Source of the DNA: Streptomyces sp. 1-11
GTDB lineage: Bacteria; Actinomycetota; Actinomycetes; Streptomycetales; Streptomycetaceae
Reading direction: 5' to 3'
Assembly (NCBI RefSeq): GCF_007176755.1
Contig: NZ_BJTV01000004.1
Span: forward strand, 1 to 64,000
DNA length: 64,000 nucleotides
In this document: one piece after another, positions 8,343 through 16,818 of the stretch
Position numbering within the stretch: position 1 is the stretch's first letter
How the letters are laid out: every line of letters begins with the position of its first letter
Translations under genes and position numbers: made by a program
Notes under the pieces: generated by a model
The model's database searches: none
The model's input: only the letters and a program-made list of their open reading frames with translations
What the model was told of the DNA's origin: nothing

Positions 8343-8978
8343 TCCGGCATCCCCGACTATCGCGGCCCGAACGGCCTGTGGCGCCGGGACCCGGAGGCCG
8401 AGAAGCTCGTGACGTACGAGTACTACATGAGTGATCCGGGGATCCGGCGGCGGTCGTGGCGGATGCGGTGCGAGAACGGGGCGCGCGACGCCGAGCCGAA
8501 CGCCGCGCACCGGGCCGTCGCCGAGCTGGAGCGCTCCGGGGTGCCGGTCAGGGTGATCACGCAGAACGTGGACGGGCTGCACCAGCTCGCCGGGCTGCCC
8601 GCCCGCAAGGTGCTGGAGCTGCACGGCACCGCCCGCAGCGTGGTCTGTGAGGACGACCCGCCGTGCCTGGAGTGCGGCGGCATCCTCAAGTCGGCGACCG
8701 TGATGTTCGGCGAACGGCTCGACCCGATGGTGCTCGGCGAGGCGGTCGCCGTCACCAAGGCCTGCCAGGTCTTCATCGCCGTCGGCACCAGCCTCCAGGT
8801 CCAGCCCGCCGCCGGCCTCGCGGACGTCGCCGCCGACCACGGGGCCCGCCTGATCATCGTCAACGCCGAGTCGACGCCCTACGACGAGATCGCCGACGAG
8901 ATCGTCCGCGAGCCGATCGGCACGGCGCTGCCCGCACTGCTGGACCGACTGGCCGCGACGTCGGAACAGGGCGTGTGA
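8343..8978 (+). pseudogene. Sir2-type deacylase, 3' fragment with internal deletion
   Basis: From SGIPDYRGPNGLWRRDPEAE onward this is the body of the sirtuin whose start lies at 5697. Recognisable are the catalytic TQNVDGLHQLAG with ELHGTA, SATVMFGERL, and the C-terminal IAVGTSLQVQPAAGL. At ARSVVC the sequence jumps directly to EDDPPCLECGG. About 20 residues carrying the first zinc CxxC pair are missing compared with what the family should have, so zinc binding is probably lost as well. The ATG at 8331, in frame, could allow a truncated product without the GAGIS motif. It is best treated as a decaying pseudogene. Confidence 0.85.
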
Positions 8979-8987
8979 CCACGGCTC

Positions 8988-9470
8988 CTAAAACAGGGCC
9001 GTCCCCCGTTCGAAGTCGAGCAGGCGGCGCTTGCGGTCGAGGCCGCCGCCGTAGCCGGTGAGGCCGCCGGCGGCGCCGATGACGCGGTGGCAGGGGACGA
9101 TGATGCCGACGGGGTTCCGGCCGTTGGCGAGGCCGACCGCGCGGGACGCCTTGGGATTGCCCAGCACGGTGGCGAGTTCGCCGTAGGAGCGGGTCTCGCC
9201 GTACGGGATGCGGGTCAGCTCGGCCCAGACGCCACGCTGGAACGGCGTCCCGGACAGGCGGAGTTCGAGGGTGAACTCCCGCAACTCGCCCGCGAAGTAG
9301 GCGGAGAGCTGTTCCGCGGCCTCGGCGAAGGGGGTCTCGTCGGGTTCGCCGAAGGCCTCCTGCGGCGGGCGGTGCCGCTGGCCGGCCATGTAGAGGCCGC
9401 ACAGGACGCCGTCCTCGGCGACGAGGGTGAGCGGGCCGTAGGGGCTGTCGACGACGGTGTGCTTCTTCAT
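8988..9470 (-). CDS. ogt: Methylated-DNA--protein-cysteine methyltransferase
   Basis: A 160-residue suicide repair protein that moves alkyl groups from O6-alkylguanine to its own Cys. The active-site motif PCHRVI is present near residue 128, preceded by the DNA-recognition helix with ASRAVGLANGRNPVGII, and followed by GYGGGLDRKRRLLDFE. The start is ATG 9470; it begins 11 bases after the upstream Ada-AlkA gene ends, so the two form one alkylation-repair operon. It converges with the sirtuin remnant, only 9 bases apart. Confidence 0.95.
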   Translation of the reverse strand: MKKHTVVDSPYGPLTLVAEDGVLCGLYMAGQRHRPPQEAFGEPDETPFAEAAEQLSAYFAGELREFTLELRLSGTPFQRGVWAELTRIPYGETRSYGELATVLGNPKASRAVGLANGRNPVGIIVPCHRVIGAAGGLTGYGGGLDRKRRLLDFERGTALF

Positions 9471-9481
9471 GGTGGACGTCC

Positions 9482-10963
9482 TCAGACGGGAAGGAAGTTG
9501 ATGGGGTGGCCGTCCGTGGCCCACAGGTACTGGACCGCGTAGGCCCGCCAGGGGCGCCAGGACTCGGCGCGGGCGGTGAGCGCGGCCGGGGTGTCGGGCA
9601 GGCCCAGCTCCCGGGCGGCGCGCCGGATCCCGAGGTCGGTGGGGAGGAAGGCGTCGGGGTCGCCGAGGGCCCGCATGGCGATGACGTCGGCCGTCCACGG
9701 GCCGAAGCCGGGCAGGGCGAGCAGGCGCGCCCGGGTTTCGGCCCAGTCGGACTCGACGCCGAGGCGGAGGGCGCCGTCGGCCAGTTGGCGCACCAGGGTG
9801 GTGAGGGTGGCGCGGCGGGTGCGGGGCATGGCGAGGGTCTCGGGGTCCACGGCGGCCAGCGCTTCGGGGGACGGGAAGAGGTGGGTGAGGCCGCCCTCGG
9901 GGTCCTCGAGGGGCTTGCCGTGCGCGGTGACCAGGCGGGCCGCGTGGGTGCGGGCGGCGGCCGTGGAGACCTGCTGCCCGAGCACGGCGCGGACGGCGAA
10001 CTCGGCCTCGTCGACGGTGCGCGGCACGCGGCGGCCGGGCGCCCGGTCCACCAGCGGCGCGAGCAGCGGGTCGGCGCGCAGCCGCTCGTCCACGGCGACC
10101 GGGTCGGCGTCCAGGTCGAGCATGCGCCGGCAGCGGCTGATGGCCACGGTCAGGTCGCGCGGGTCGCTGAGGGTCAGGCGGCAGGCGATGTGGTCGGGGT
10201 GCGGCGCGAGGGCCACGATGCCGTGTCCGTACGGCAGCCGCAGCGTGCGCCGGTAGGCGCCGTCCCGCCACTCCTCCACGCCCGGTACGGCGGTGGCGGC
10301 CAGGTGGCCGAAGAGGTTGTCCGGGTTGAGCGGGGCGCGGAACGGCAGCCGCAGCGCCAGGGTGCCGGGGGCGCCCGCCGCCGCGTTGCCCGGCACCCGG
10401 GCGCGCAGCTCGCTCGGGGAGAGGGCGAACACCTCGCGGACGGTGTCGTTGAAGGTGCGGATGGAGGAGAAGCCGGCCGCGAAGGCGATCTCCGCCATGG
10501 GCAGCGGAGTCGTCTCGATCAGCAGCCGCGCGGTCTGCGCCCGCTGGGCGCGGGCCAGCGCGAGGGGGCCGGCGCCCAGCTCGGCGAGGAGCTGGCGCTC
10601 CACCTGCCGGGCGCTGTAGCCGAGCCGGGCGGCCAGCCCGGGCACGCCCTCGCGGTCCACGACCCCGTCGGCGATCAGCCGCATCGCCCGGGCCACCAGG
10701 TCGGCGCGCCGGTTCCATTCCGGGGAGCCGGGGCTGGTGTCGGGACGGCAGCGCTTGCAGGCCCGGAACCCGGCCTGCTGGCAGGCCGCCGCGCTCGGCA
10801 GGAAGGTCATGTTCTCCGCCTTGGGCGGGACCACCGGACAGCTCGGCCGGCAGTAGATGCGGGTGGTCAGGACGGCCGTGAAGAACCATCCGTCGAACCG
10901 CGCGTCCTTGGACCGTACGGCGCCCACGCAGCGTTCCCGGTCGAGGTGCATCCCTGTCTGCAT
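9482..10963 (-). CDS. Ada-type regulator fused to AlkA DNA-3-methyladenine glycosylase
   Basis: 493 residues in three parts. Residues 1-75 are the Ada methyl-accepting zinc domain (FDGWFFTAVLTTRIYCRPSC, then FRACKRCRPDTSP). Residues 80-190 are an AraC-type DNA-binding domain (GFSSIRTFNDTVREVFALSP). Residues 200-493 are an AlkA-type HhH glycosylase (AVLGQQVSTAAARTHAARLV and LPGFGPWTADVIAMRALGDP with the catalytic Asp region). The fusion senses methyl phosphotriesters and excises alkylated bases. With ogt downstream it forms a self-contained adaptive-response operon, presumably autoregulated by its own AraC domain. The start ATG 10963 gives the complete Ada domain. Confidence 0.93.
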   Translation of the reverse strand: MQTGMHLDRERCVGAVRSKDARFDGWFFTAVLTTRIYCRPSCPVVPPKAENMTFLPSAAACQQAGFRACKRCRPDTSPGSPEWNRRADLVARAMRLIADGVVDREGVPGLAARLGYSARQVERQLLAELGAGPLALARAQRAQTARLLIETTPLPMAEIAFAAGFSSIRTFNDTVREVFALSPSELRARVPGNAAAGAPGTLALRLPFRAPLNPDNLFGHLAATAVPGVEEWRDGAYRRTLRLPYGHGIVALAPHPDHIACRLTLSDPRDLTVAISRCRRMLDLDADPVAVDERLRADPLLAPLVDRAPGRRVPRTVDEAEFAVRAVLGQQVSTAAARTHAARLVTAHGKPLEDPEGGLTHLFPSPEALAAVDPETLAMPRTRRATLTTLVRQLADGALRLGVESDWAETRARLLALPGFGPWTADVIAMRALGDPDAFLPTDLGIRRAARELGLPDTPAALTARAESWRPWRAYAVQYLWATDGHPINFLPV

Positions 10964-11057
10964 GTCTCAAGGATCGGGCACCGCGGGGGCCGCTCGCTGG
11001 CGGGAAACCGACATGTACGTGGCGCTCGCCAGGGCGTCGCCGTATCGCCCCCGTCGG

Positions 11058-11942
11058 TCAGGGGCGCCGGTCGGCCCGTTCCCCGTGCCGGAAACGGGCT
11101 ATCCACTCGGAGGTGGCCCGCAGTCCGCCGAAGGTGTAGAAGTGCACCTTCACCCGGCCGTGCCGGGCGGGGTCGTGGTGCCGGGCGAGGGCGTGCAGGA
11201 ACCGGTCGGGGCCGGCCGTGCCGATGAGGTTGGTCAGCGAGAAGCCGTACTTGCGGGCCACGGAGGCGCTGGTGGCGACGCCGAAGCGGGTGGCGTAGGC
11301 CATCAGCCGGCGCACCCCCGCGGGGCCGGGGACGCCGATGCGCACCGGCAGGGCGACGCCCCGGGCGCGTACGGCCTCCAGCCAGCCGAGCACCGGGTCG
11401 ACGTCGAATCCGAACTGGGTGATGACGTCGCCCGCGAGCCGTTCCGCGCCGAGGACCGCCGACTTGTCGGTCAGCGCCGACCACAGGGTGCCCTCGGTGA
11501 TCGCCGGGTGGCCCTCCGGGTAGCCGCTGATGCCGATGTGGCGCACGCCGTGCCGCTGCAGCAGCCCGGTGCGGATGACGGACAGGGCGTCCGGGTACGG
11601 GCCCTCGGGGCGGGCGGGGTCGCCGCCGACCACGAACACGTTCTCGGCGGTGCCGTCCGCGGCCAGGCCGGCCAGGAACTCCTCCAGATGGGCCCGGGAG
11701 GGCAGGCGGCGGGCGGAGATGTGCGGCACGGGGACGAAGCCGAGGCTCTTGACCGCGCGGGCCGCGGCCAGCCGCGTGGCGAGGTCCTCGCCCGCCAGGA
11801 AGGTGACGTTGATCCGGGTGCCCGGCGGGATGCTGTGGCGCGCCTCCTGCAGCTTCGGCACGTCCTTGCCGGTCATCTCCAGGGAGAAGTCGTCCAGCAG
11901 CGAGGCGCTCACCGCGGGCGGGGCGGCGGGACGGGGGTTCAT
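11058..11942 (-). CDS. Methylenetetrahydrofolate reductase-like protein
   Basis: 294 residues with the MetF/MTHFR barrel pattern: NVTFLAGEDLATRLAAARAV, VPHISARRLPSRAHLEEFL, NVFVVGGDPARPEGPYPDAL, then ITQFGFDVDPVLGWLEAVRA and RIGVPGPAGVRRLMAYATRF. The family uses FAD to reduce 5,10-methylene-THF, but this is a divergent member and may act on another one-carbon carrier. The start is ATG 11942 with GAGGAG 8 bases upstream. There are no methionine genes nearby. The DHA2 transporter upstream on the same strand ends 62 bases away and could share a transcript. Confidence 0.75.
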   Translation of the reverse strand: MNPRPAAPPAVSASLLDDFSLEMTGKDVPKLQEARHSIPPGTRINVTFLAGEDLATRLAAARAVKSLGFVPVPHISARRLPSRAHLEEFLAGLAADGTAENVFVVGGDPARPEGPYPDALSVIRTGLLQRHGVRHIGISGYPEGHPAITEGTLWSALTDKSAVLGAERLAGDVITQFGFDVDPVLGWLEAVRARGVALPVRIGVPGPAGVRRLMAYATRFGVATSASVARKYGFSLTNLIGTAGPDRFLHALARHHDPARHGRVKVHFYTFGGLRATSEWIARFRHGERADRRP

Positions 11943-12004
11943 CGTGCTCCTCGTGCGGCTCCTGCCACCGCTTTCGGCGTCGGTCCTGACCGGGGCCGAT
12001 GATG

Positions 12005-13492
12005 TCACGCGCGGTGCGGGCGGCGCGGGGCGGGGGGCTGCCCGGAATCCGGGAGCGGCGGTCGCGCCTCGGTCCCCGGCGCCGCGCCGGAAGGCGCTCC
12101 CCCGGGTGCGGTGCGGCCGGGCGCGCGGGGCAGCCGGGCCGCCGCGGCGAGGCCGGCGAGCCCGATCACGGCGAGCGTGATCATCGCCGCGGCGTAGGCG
12201 CCCTTGGTGAGGCCGGCGACGAGGATGGTGCCGGCGATGGCGGTGCCGAAGGACGAGCCCAGGTTGGACACGCTGCGGGACAGGCCGGAGATCTCGCCCT
12301 GCTGCTCCTCCGGGAAGCTCGACTGGACGACGTTCACGGACGGGGTCAGCATCACGCCCAGGCCCAGCCCGATGAGCAGCAGCCCGGGCACGAAGGCCCA
12401 GGGGGTGGAGAAGGCGGCGACCAGCGCGACCAGCACCGCCACGCCCGCGACGGAGAGCGTGAAACCGGCCATGATCAGCGTCCGCTGGGACCGCCGCTCG
12501 GCCAGCCGCTCGGCGGACAGCGAGGTCAGCAGCAGTCCGAGCGTGGCGGCCGTGAAGATCACTCCGGTCCGGACGGCGTCGTAGCCGCGGACCACCTGGA
12601 GGTAGGCGGCCACCGTGAAGGACGTGCCCATGAGCAGCAGCCACTGGACGTTCTGCGTGATGAGCCCGAGGTTGGAGGTGCGGTCGCGGAAGAGGGCGAG
12701 CGAGAGCAGGGGCTCACGGCCGGCCCGTTCCTTGGCGCGGGTGGAGCGGAAGAACCAGGCGAGGACGAGGGCGCCCAGGAGGATCAGCGCGATCATCAGC
12801 CGGAGGTCGTTGTCCGCCGCCAGGATGCCCATGACGATCAGGACGAGCCCGGTGGCCGACAGGACCGCTCCGCCGGTGTCGAAGGGGCGCTCCGGGTCCG
12901 GTGGCAGGGGGTCGCGGACCCGGCGGCTCAGCCCCACGATCACCGCGATGACCAGCGCCTGGAACACGAAGGCCGCGCGCCAGCTCACGGCGGTCGTGAT
13001 GAGCCCGCCGATCAGCGGTCCCGCCGCCGCGCCGATGCCGCCCAGCGCCATGATCACCCCGAAGGCGCGGGCGCGGGAGGTGACGTCGGGGTACAGCAGC
13101 GTGGTGAGGATGTAGACCGGCGGGATCAGCAGGGCGGTGCCGACGCCCTCCAGGATCGAGTTGCCGAGGATGAGCACCCCGAGGCCCGGCGCCACCGCGC
13201 ACAGCAGTGCGCCCACGGCGTAGACGACGAGACCGGTGAGGAAGCACCGCTTGCGGCCGTAGCGGTCGGTCAGTTTCCCGCCGGGGATCATCAGCGCGGC
13301 CATGACCAGCAGGAAGAGGGTGATGGAGATCTGCACCCCCTGGACCGTGGTGCCCAGGTCCCTGCTGATGTCGTTGATCATCACGTTCATGTTGGAGCCG
13401 GCGAAGCTGCAGATGAACTGCGCCAGGGCCAGCGCGGCGAGGACCCGCCGCTCCCCCGGCGGGGCCTTGGCCGGCGCCGCCCGGTCAGTCAC
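12005..13492 (-). CDS. DHA2-type MFS transporter (14 TM)
   Basis: 495 residues with about 14 hydrophobic helices. The drug:H+ antiporter signatures include the loop GGKLTDRYGRKRCFLTG between helices 2 and 3 and a motif-C-like GGIGAAAGPLIGG in helix 5. The C-terminal 40 residues are Pro/Arg-rich and cytosolic. It exports an unknown compound, probably using the proton gradient. The start ATG 13492 overlaps the GH15 stop region by 8 bases, so it follows the glycosidase in one operon. Confidence 0.9.
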   Translation of the reverse strand: MTDRAAPAKAPPGERRVLAALALAQFICSFAGSNMNVMINDISRDLGTTVQGVQISITLFLLVMAALMIPGGKLTDRYGRKRCFLTGLVVYAVGALLCAVAPGLGVLILGNSILEGVGTALLIPPVYILTTLLYPDVTSRARAFGVIMALGGIGAAAGPLIGGLITTAVSWRAAFVFQALVIAVIVGLSRRVRDPLPPDPERPFDTGGAVLSATGLVLIVMGILAADNDLRLMIALILLGALVLAWFFRSTRAKERAGREPLLSLALFRDRTSNLGLITQNVQWLLLMGTSFTVAAYLQVVRGYDAVRTGVIFTAATLGLLLTSLSAERLAERRSQRTLIMAGFTLSVAGVAVLVALVAAFSTPWAFVPGLLLIGLGLGVMLTPSVNVVQSSFPEEQQGEISGLSRSVSNLGSSFGTAIAGTILVAGLTKGAYAAAMITLAVIGLAGLAAAARLPRAPGRTAPGGAPSGAAPGTEARPPLPDSGQPPAPRRPHRA

Positions 13493-15398
13493 CCTCGGTG
13501 TCCTTGTCCGTGGCTTCGGGGGGCACCTTGAAGCCGTGGACGCCGGGGTGCCGGGTGCCGCCGTCGCGCGGCATCGTGCTCGCCCGGCTCAGCTCCTCGT
13601 CCAGCGCCATGGCGGCGGAGACGAGCGAGAGGTGGGTGAACGCCTGCGGGAAGTTGCCGAGTTGCTCGCCCGAGGGGCCGATCTCCTCGGCGAAGAGACC
13701 GACGGGGTTGGCGTAGGTGAGCATCTTGTCGAAGGCGTGGCGGGCCTGCAGGAGCCGGCCGGACCGGGCGAGCGCCTCGACGTAGAGGAAGCTGCAGAGG
13801 TTGAACGTGCCCTCGGAGCCGCGCAGTCCGTCGGGTGAGGCGGCGGGGTCGTAGCGGTAGACCAGGCTGTCGCTGACCAGTTCCTCGTCCATGGCGTCGA
13901 GGGTGCTGATCCAGTCCGGGTCGCGCGGGGAGATGAAGCCGACCCGGGGCATCAGCAGCAGCGAGGCGTCCAGCACGTCGGTGTCGTAGTGCTGCACGAA
14001 GGCCTTGCGCTTGTCGTGCCAGCCGCGTTCGGTGATCTGCCCGAAGACCGCGTCCCGGGCGGCCGTCCAGCGCGGGATGTCGGCCGGGCGGGAGAACTCG
14101 GTGGCCGCGCGGATGCCCCGGTCGAACGCCACCCAGGCCATCAGGCGGCTGTAGGTGAAGTTCTGCCGGCCGCCGCGGGTCTCCCAGATGCCCTCGTCGG
14201 GCCGGTCCCAGTTGTCGGCCAGCCAGTCCAGCACCCGGCCCAGCGCCTTCCAGCCCCGGATGGCGCCGACGTCCCGGCCGACCACGAAGGCGTCGGAGGC
14301 CTCGCCGTAGATGTCGAGCTGGAGCTGGTCCGCGGCAGCGTTGCCCGCCCGCACCGGCCGCGATCCCAGGTAGCCCTCCAGGTGGTCGAGGGTCTCCTCG
14401 GTGAGGTGGGGGTCGCCGTCCACCCGGTACATGATCTGCAGCGGGTCGCCCGAGGTGGTGGCGCCGGCCTCGACGCGGTCGCGCAGCCAGCGGCGGAAGG
14501 CGTACGCCTCCTCCACGAAGCCGAGCTCGATCAGGGTCCCCACGGACAGGGAGGCGTCCCGGACCCAGGTGTAGCGGTAGTCCCAGTTGCGCTCGCCGCC
14601 GGCCTGTTCGGGCAGCCCCATGGTGGCCGCGGCGACGGGAGCCCCCGTCGGCGCGTACGTGAGCATCTTGAGGGTGATCGCGGAACGGTTGACCACTTCC
14701 TGCCAGCGGCCGCGGTAGGTGCAGGACCGCAGCCAGGCAAGCCAGAACTCGCGGCACCGCTCCAGGTCCTCGGCGACGCCCGGCAAGGACGGCGCCGGAG
14801 GGGCCGGGGCTCCCCCGCCCGCGGTGGTCAGCACGACGGCGGCGGCCTGCCCGGCGGAGAGGGTGAATCGGGCGGACACGTCGTCGCCGTCGGCCCGCAG
14901 CGTGATGCCGCCAGTCGTCTGGACGTGCAGGTCCGTGCCCGGGCCGCGCAGCACGGCCGCGTGGCCGTCGGCGAGTTCGAGGGAGTGCCGGGCGCGCCCG
15001 TAGTCGAAGCGCGGCCCGCAGGCGAGGGCGAAGGGCAGGGCGCCCCGCACCACCCGGACGATCCTGATCAGGCGGTGCCGGTCGGTGGGCTCCGGCGAGT
15101 CGACGGGGACCATGAAGTCGGCGACCTCGCCGACGCCGCCGGGTCCCATGAACCGGGTGATCAGGATCGCCGTGTCGGACAGGTAGAGCTGGCGCACCGA
15201 CATGCCGTCGCCGTCCGGATGCTCCGCCGCCAGCCGGCAGTACCCGCCGCGCTCGCTGTCCAGCAGTGAGGCGAAGACGCTGGGCGAGTCGAAGCGCGGG
15301 GTGCACCACCAGTCGACGGTTCCGCCGGACGACACCAGGGCCGCCGTCTGGAGGTCACCCACCATTCCGTGCTCCGCGATCGGCGGATACCTGTCCAT
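13485..15398 (-). CDS. Glycoside hydrolase family 15 protein
   Basis: 637 residues. The start MDRYPPIAEHGMVGDLQTAA, with VDWWCTPRFDSPSVF next, is characteristic of bacterial GH15 (glucoamylase/trehalase-like) enzymes. An N-terminal beta-sandwich is followed by the (alpha/alpha)6 catalytic barrel with NWDYRYTWVRDASLSVGTLI, then the GIWETRGG segment holding a candidate catalytic Glu, and GTFNLCSFLYVEALARSGR. No signal peptide is seen, so an intracellular role such as trehalose or glycogen turnover is likely. The start ATG 15398 has GGAGG upstream. It overlaps the downstream transporter by 8 bases. Confidence 0.9.
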   Translation of the reverse strand: MDRYPPIAEHGMVGDLQTAALVSSGGTVDWWCTPRFDSPSVFASLLDSERGGYCRLAAEHPDGDGMSVRQLYLSDTAILITRFMGPGGVGEVADFMVPVDSPEPTDRHRLIRIVRVVRGALPFALACGPRFDYGRARHSLELADGHAAVLRGPGTDLHVQTTGGITLRADGDDVSARFTLSAGQAAAVVLTTAGGGAPAPPAPSLPGVAEDLERCREFWLAWLRSCTYRGRWQEVVNRSAITLKMLTYAPTGAPVAAATMGLPEQAGGERNWDYRYTWVRDASLSVGTLIELGFVEEAYAFRRWLRDRVEAGATTSGDPLQIMYRVDGDPHLTEETLDHLEGYLGSRPVRAGNAAADQLQLDIYGEASDAFVVGRDVGAIRGWKALGRVLDWLADNWDRPDEGIWETRGGRQNFTYSRLMAWVAFDRGIRAATEFSRPADIPRWTAARDAVFGQITERGWHDKRKAFVQHYDTDVLDASLLLMPRVGFISPRDPDWISTLDAMDEELVSDSLVYRYDPAASPDGLRGSEGTFNLCSFLYVEALARSGRLLQARHAFDKMLTYANPVGLFAEEIGPSGEQLGNFPQAFTHLSLVSAAMALDEELSRASTMPRDGGTRHPGVHGFKVPPEATDKDTEGD

Positions 15399-15444
15399 GC
15401 GCCGGCCTCCTCGCACACCGGTGACGGGTCGTGGCGCGCCGGTG

Positions 15445-15876
15445 CTACGGAATCGCGGCGGCGTCGTCGCGCTTGACGACGCACAGGGCCCAGATGATGA
15501 AGCCGGACAGCGCGATCATCACCACCGACCACACCGGGTAGTACGGCAGGGACAGGAAGTTGGCGATGATGACGAGTCCGGCGATGGCCACGCCGGCGAT
15601 CCGGGCCCACATCGCCGGCCCGAACAGACCGAAGCTGACGGCGATCGCGACCACGCCGAGGGCCAGGTGGATCCAGCCCCAGCTGGTGAGGTCGAACTTG
15701 AAGACGTAGTTCGGGGTCGTGACGAAGACGTCGTCCTGGGCGATCGCCATGATGCCGCGGAACAGGCTGAGCAGTCCGGCGATCATGAGCATGATGCCCG
15801 CGAAGGCCGTCAGTCCTCCGGCCCACTGCTGCTTGGCGGTCCGGGTGTGTGCGCCGGTGCGCGGTGACGCGGTCAT
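15445..15876 (-). CDS. DUF7144-like four-helix membrane protein
   Basis: 143 residues with four hydrophobic helices (for example WAGGLTAFAGIMLMIAGLLS and IHLALGVVAIAVSFGLFG), separated by the extracytoplasmic segment AQDDVFVTTPNYVFKFDLTS. This matches the actinobacterial membrane family now numbered DUF7144, of unknown function. It sits 46 bases upstream of the GH15 start and 33 bases downstream of the SHOCT gene on the same strand, so all three may be one transcript. Confidence 0.75.
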   Translation of the reverse strand: MTASPRTGAHTRTAKQQWAGGLTAFAGIMLMIAGLLSLFRGIMAIAQDDVFVTTPNYVFKFDLTSWGWIHLALGVVAIAVSFGLFGPAMWARIAGVAIAGLVIIANFLSLPYYPVWSVVMIALSGFIIWALCVVKRDDAAAIP

Positions 15877-15909
15877 ACCACTGCCTCCGTTCGTCGTGGT
15901 GGGAGGTGC

Positions 15910-16404
15910 TCAGCGCCCGGACGAGGTCGGTACGCCGCGAGCCGGCTGCTGCGCCGTCCCGGAACCGGAGCCGGTGCCGGCGGCGCCGCTGAGGACCAGT
16001 TCCTTCGCCCTGCGGAACTCGTCCTCGCTGATGTCGCCGCGCGAGCGCATCTCGGACAGCTTGGCGAGTTCGTCGGCGCTGCTCCTGCGGTCCGCGCCGC
16101 CCAGCGCGGTCTCCCGGACGTAGGAGTCGAAGGCTGCCTGCTGGGCGCGTGCCTGCTCCATCTCCCGCTTGCCCATGCCCTTGCCGCGGGCGATCAGGTA
16201 GACGAGGACGCCCAGGAAGGGCAGCACGATCACGAAGAGCGTCCAGCCGGCCTTGGCCCAGCCGTTCATGCCGTCGTCACGGAAGATGTCGACGATGATC
16301 CGGAACAGCAGGACGAACCACATGATCCACAGGAAGAACACCAGCATCGTCCAGAAGGCGCTCAGGAGTGGATAGTCGTACGCGAGGTAGGTCTGCGCGC
16401 TCAT
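15910..16404 (-). CDS. Membrane protein with PLDc_N-like helices and C-terminal SHOCT domain
   Basis: 164 residues. Two or three N-terminal membrane helices (FWTMLVFFLWIMWFVLLFRI and AGWTLFVIVLPFLGVLVYLI) resemble the PLDc_N module, with the usual W-x-G-W spacing. A helical linker follows, then a SHOCT motif (LAKLSEMRSRGDISEDEFRR) near residues 112-135, ending in a Gly/Ser/Thr tail. SHOCT domains are short oligomerising modules found on membrane stress proteins. The start ATG 16404 has GAGAG upstream. An inverted repeat at 16495-16512 lies 91 bases upstream. Confidence 0.8.
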   Translation of the reverse strand: MSAQTYLAYDYPLLSAFWTMLVFFLWIMWFVLLFRIIVDIFRDDGMNGWAKAGWTLFVIVLPFLGVLVYLIARGKGMGKREMEQARAQQAAFDSYVRETALGGADRRSSADELAKLSEMRSRGDISEDEFRRAKELVLSGAAGTGSGSGTAQQPARGVPTSSGR

Positions 16405-16818
16405 TTCTCTCCTCAGTTCCGGGGCTCCGGCCTGTCGAGCCGGCCGGGCCGGTGTGTGCCGATCCCAGAGTGCGCGGGGCGGGACGGGGCGGCCTCACCC
16501 GAGGCGGGTGATCGTGGCCGCCGCACCGCCGCCGCGACGGGCCGTCCGGCGGTTCGGCGGTTCGGCGGTTCGGCGGTGTCGCGGCGGCGAGGCCGAGCGG
16601 TGGTGAGGCACAAGGGGGCCGGTGGACGTCTCCCGGTACGGGGCCGACCGACGGTCTCGGCTCAGCGGGGGCAACCAGCGGTCCGGCGGTGACAGAGCCG
16701 AGCAGCACTCCTGGTACGACGTAACCGGCCGGCGGTCACCAAGGGGACGGGGCCGGCCGGCGGTCACAGCGCGACGGAGGTCACCAGCAGCACCAGGGGA
16801 CGGAACCGGCCGGCGGTC
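16405..16818. repeat. Repeat-rich intergenic region without a gene
   Basis: I find no convincing gene in these 414 bases. Four tandem octamers CGGCGGTT (last copy ending TG) occupy 16547-16578. Three dispersed copies of a GC-rich block around CCGGCCGGCGGTC lie at 16724-16740, 16752-16767 and 16805-16820, the last running into the end of the HdeD-like gene. An 18-bp inverted repeat at 16495-16512 is listed separately. Confidence 0.7.
16495..16512. promoter_or_regulatory. Inverted-repeat operator candidate, copy A
   Basis: TCACCCGAGGCGGGTGAT is a near-perfect palindrome, 91 bases before the start of the SHOCT protein at 16404. Copies B (17606) and C (19441) share the pattern TCACCCG-N2-G-(C/T)(G/A)GGTGAT. 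All three lie between genes of the same stress-type block, so it is a good candidate operator for a dimeric regulator. Confidence 0.6.
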
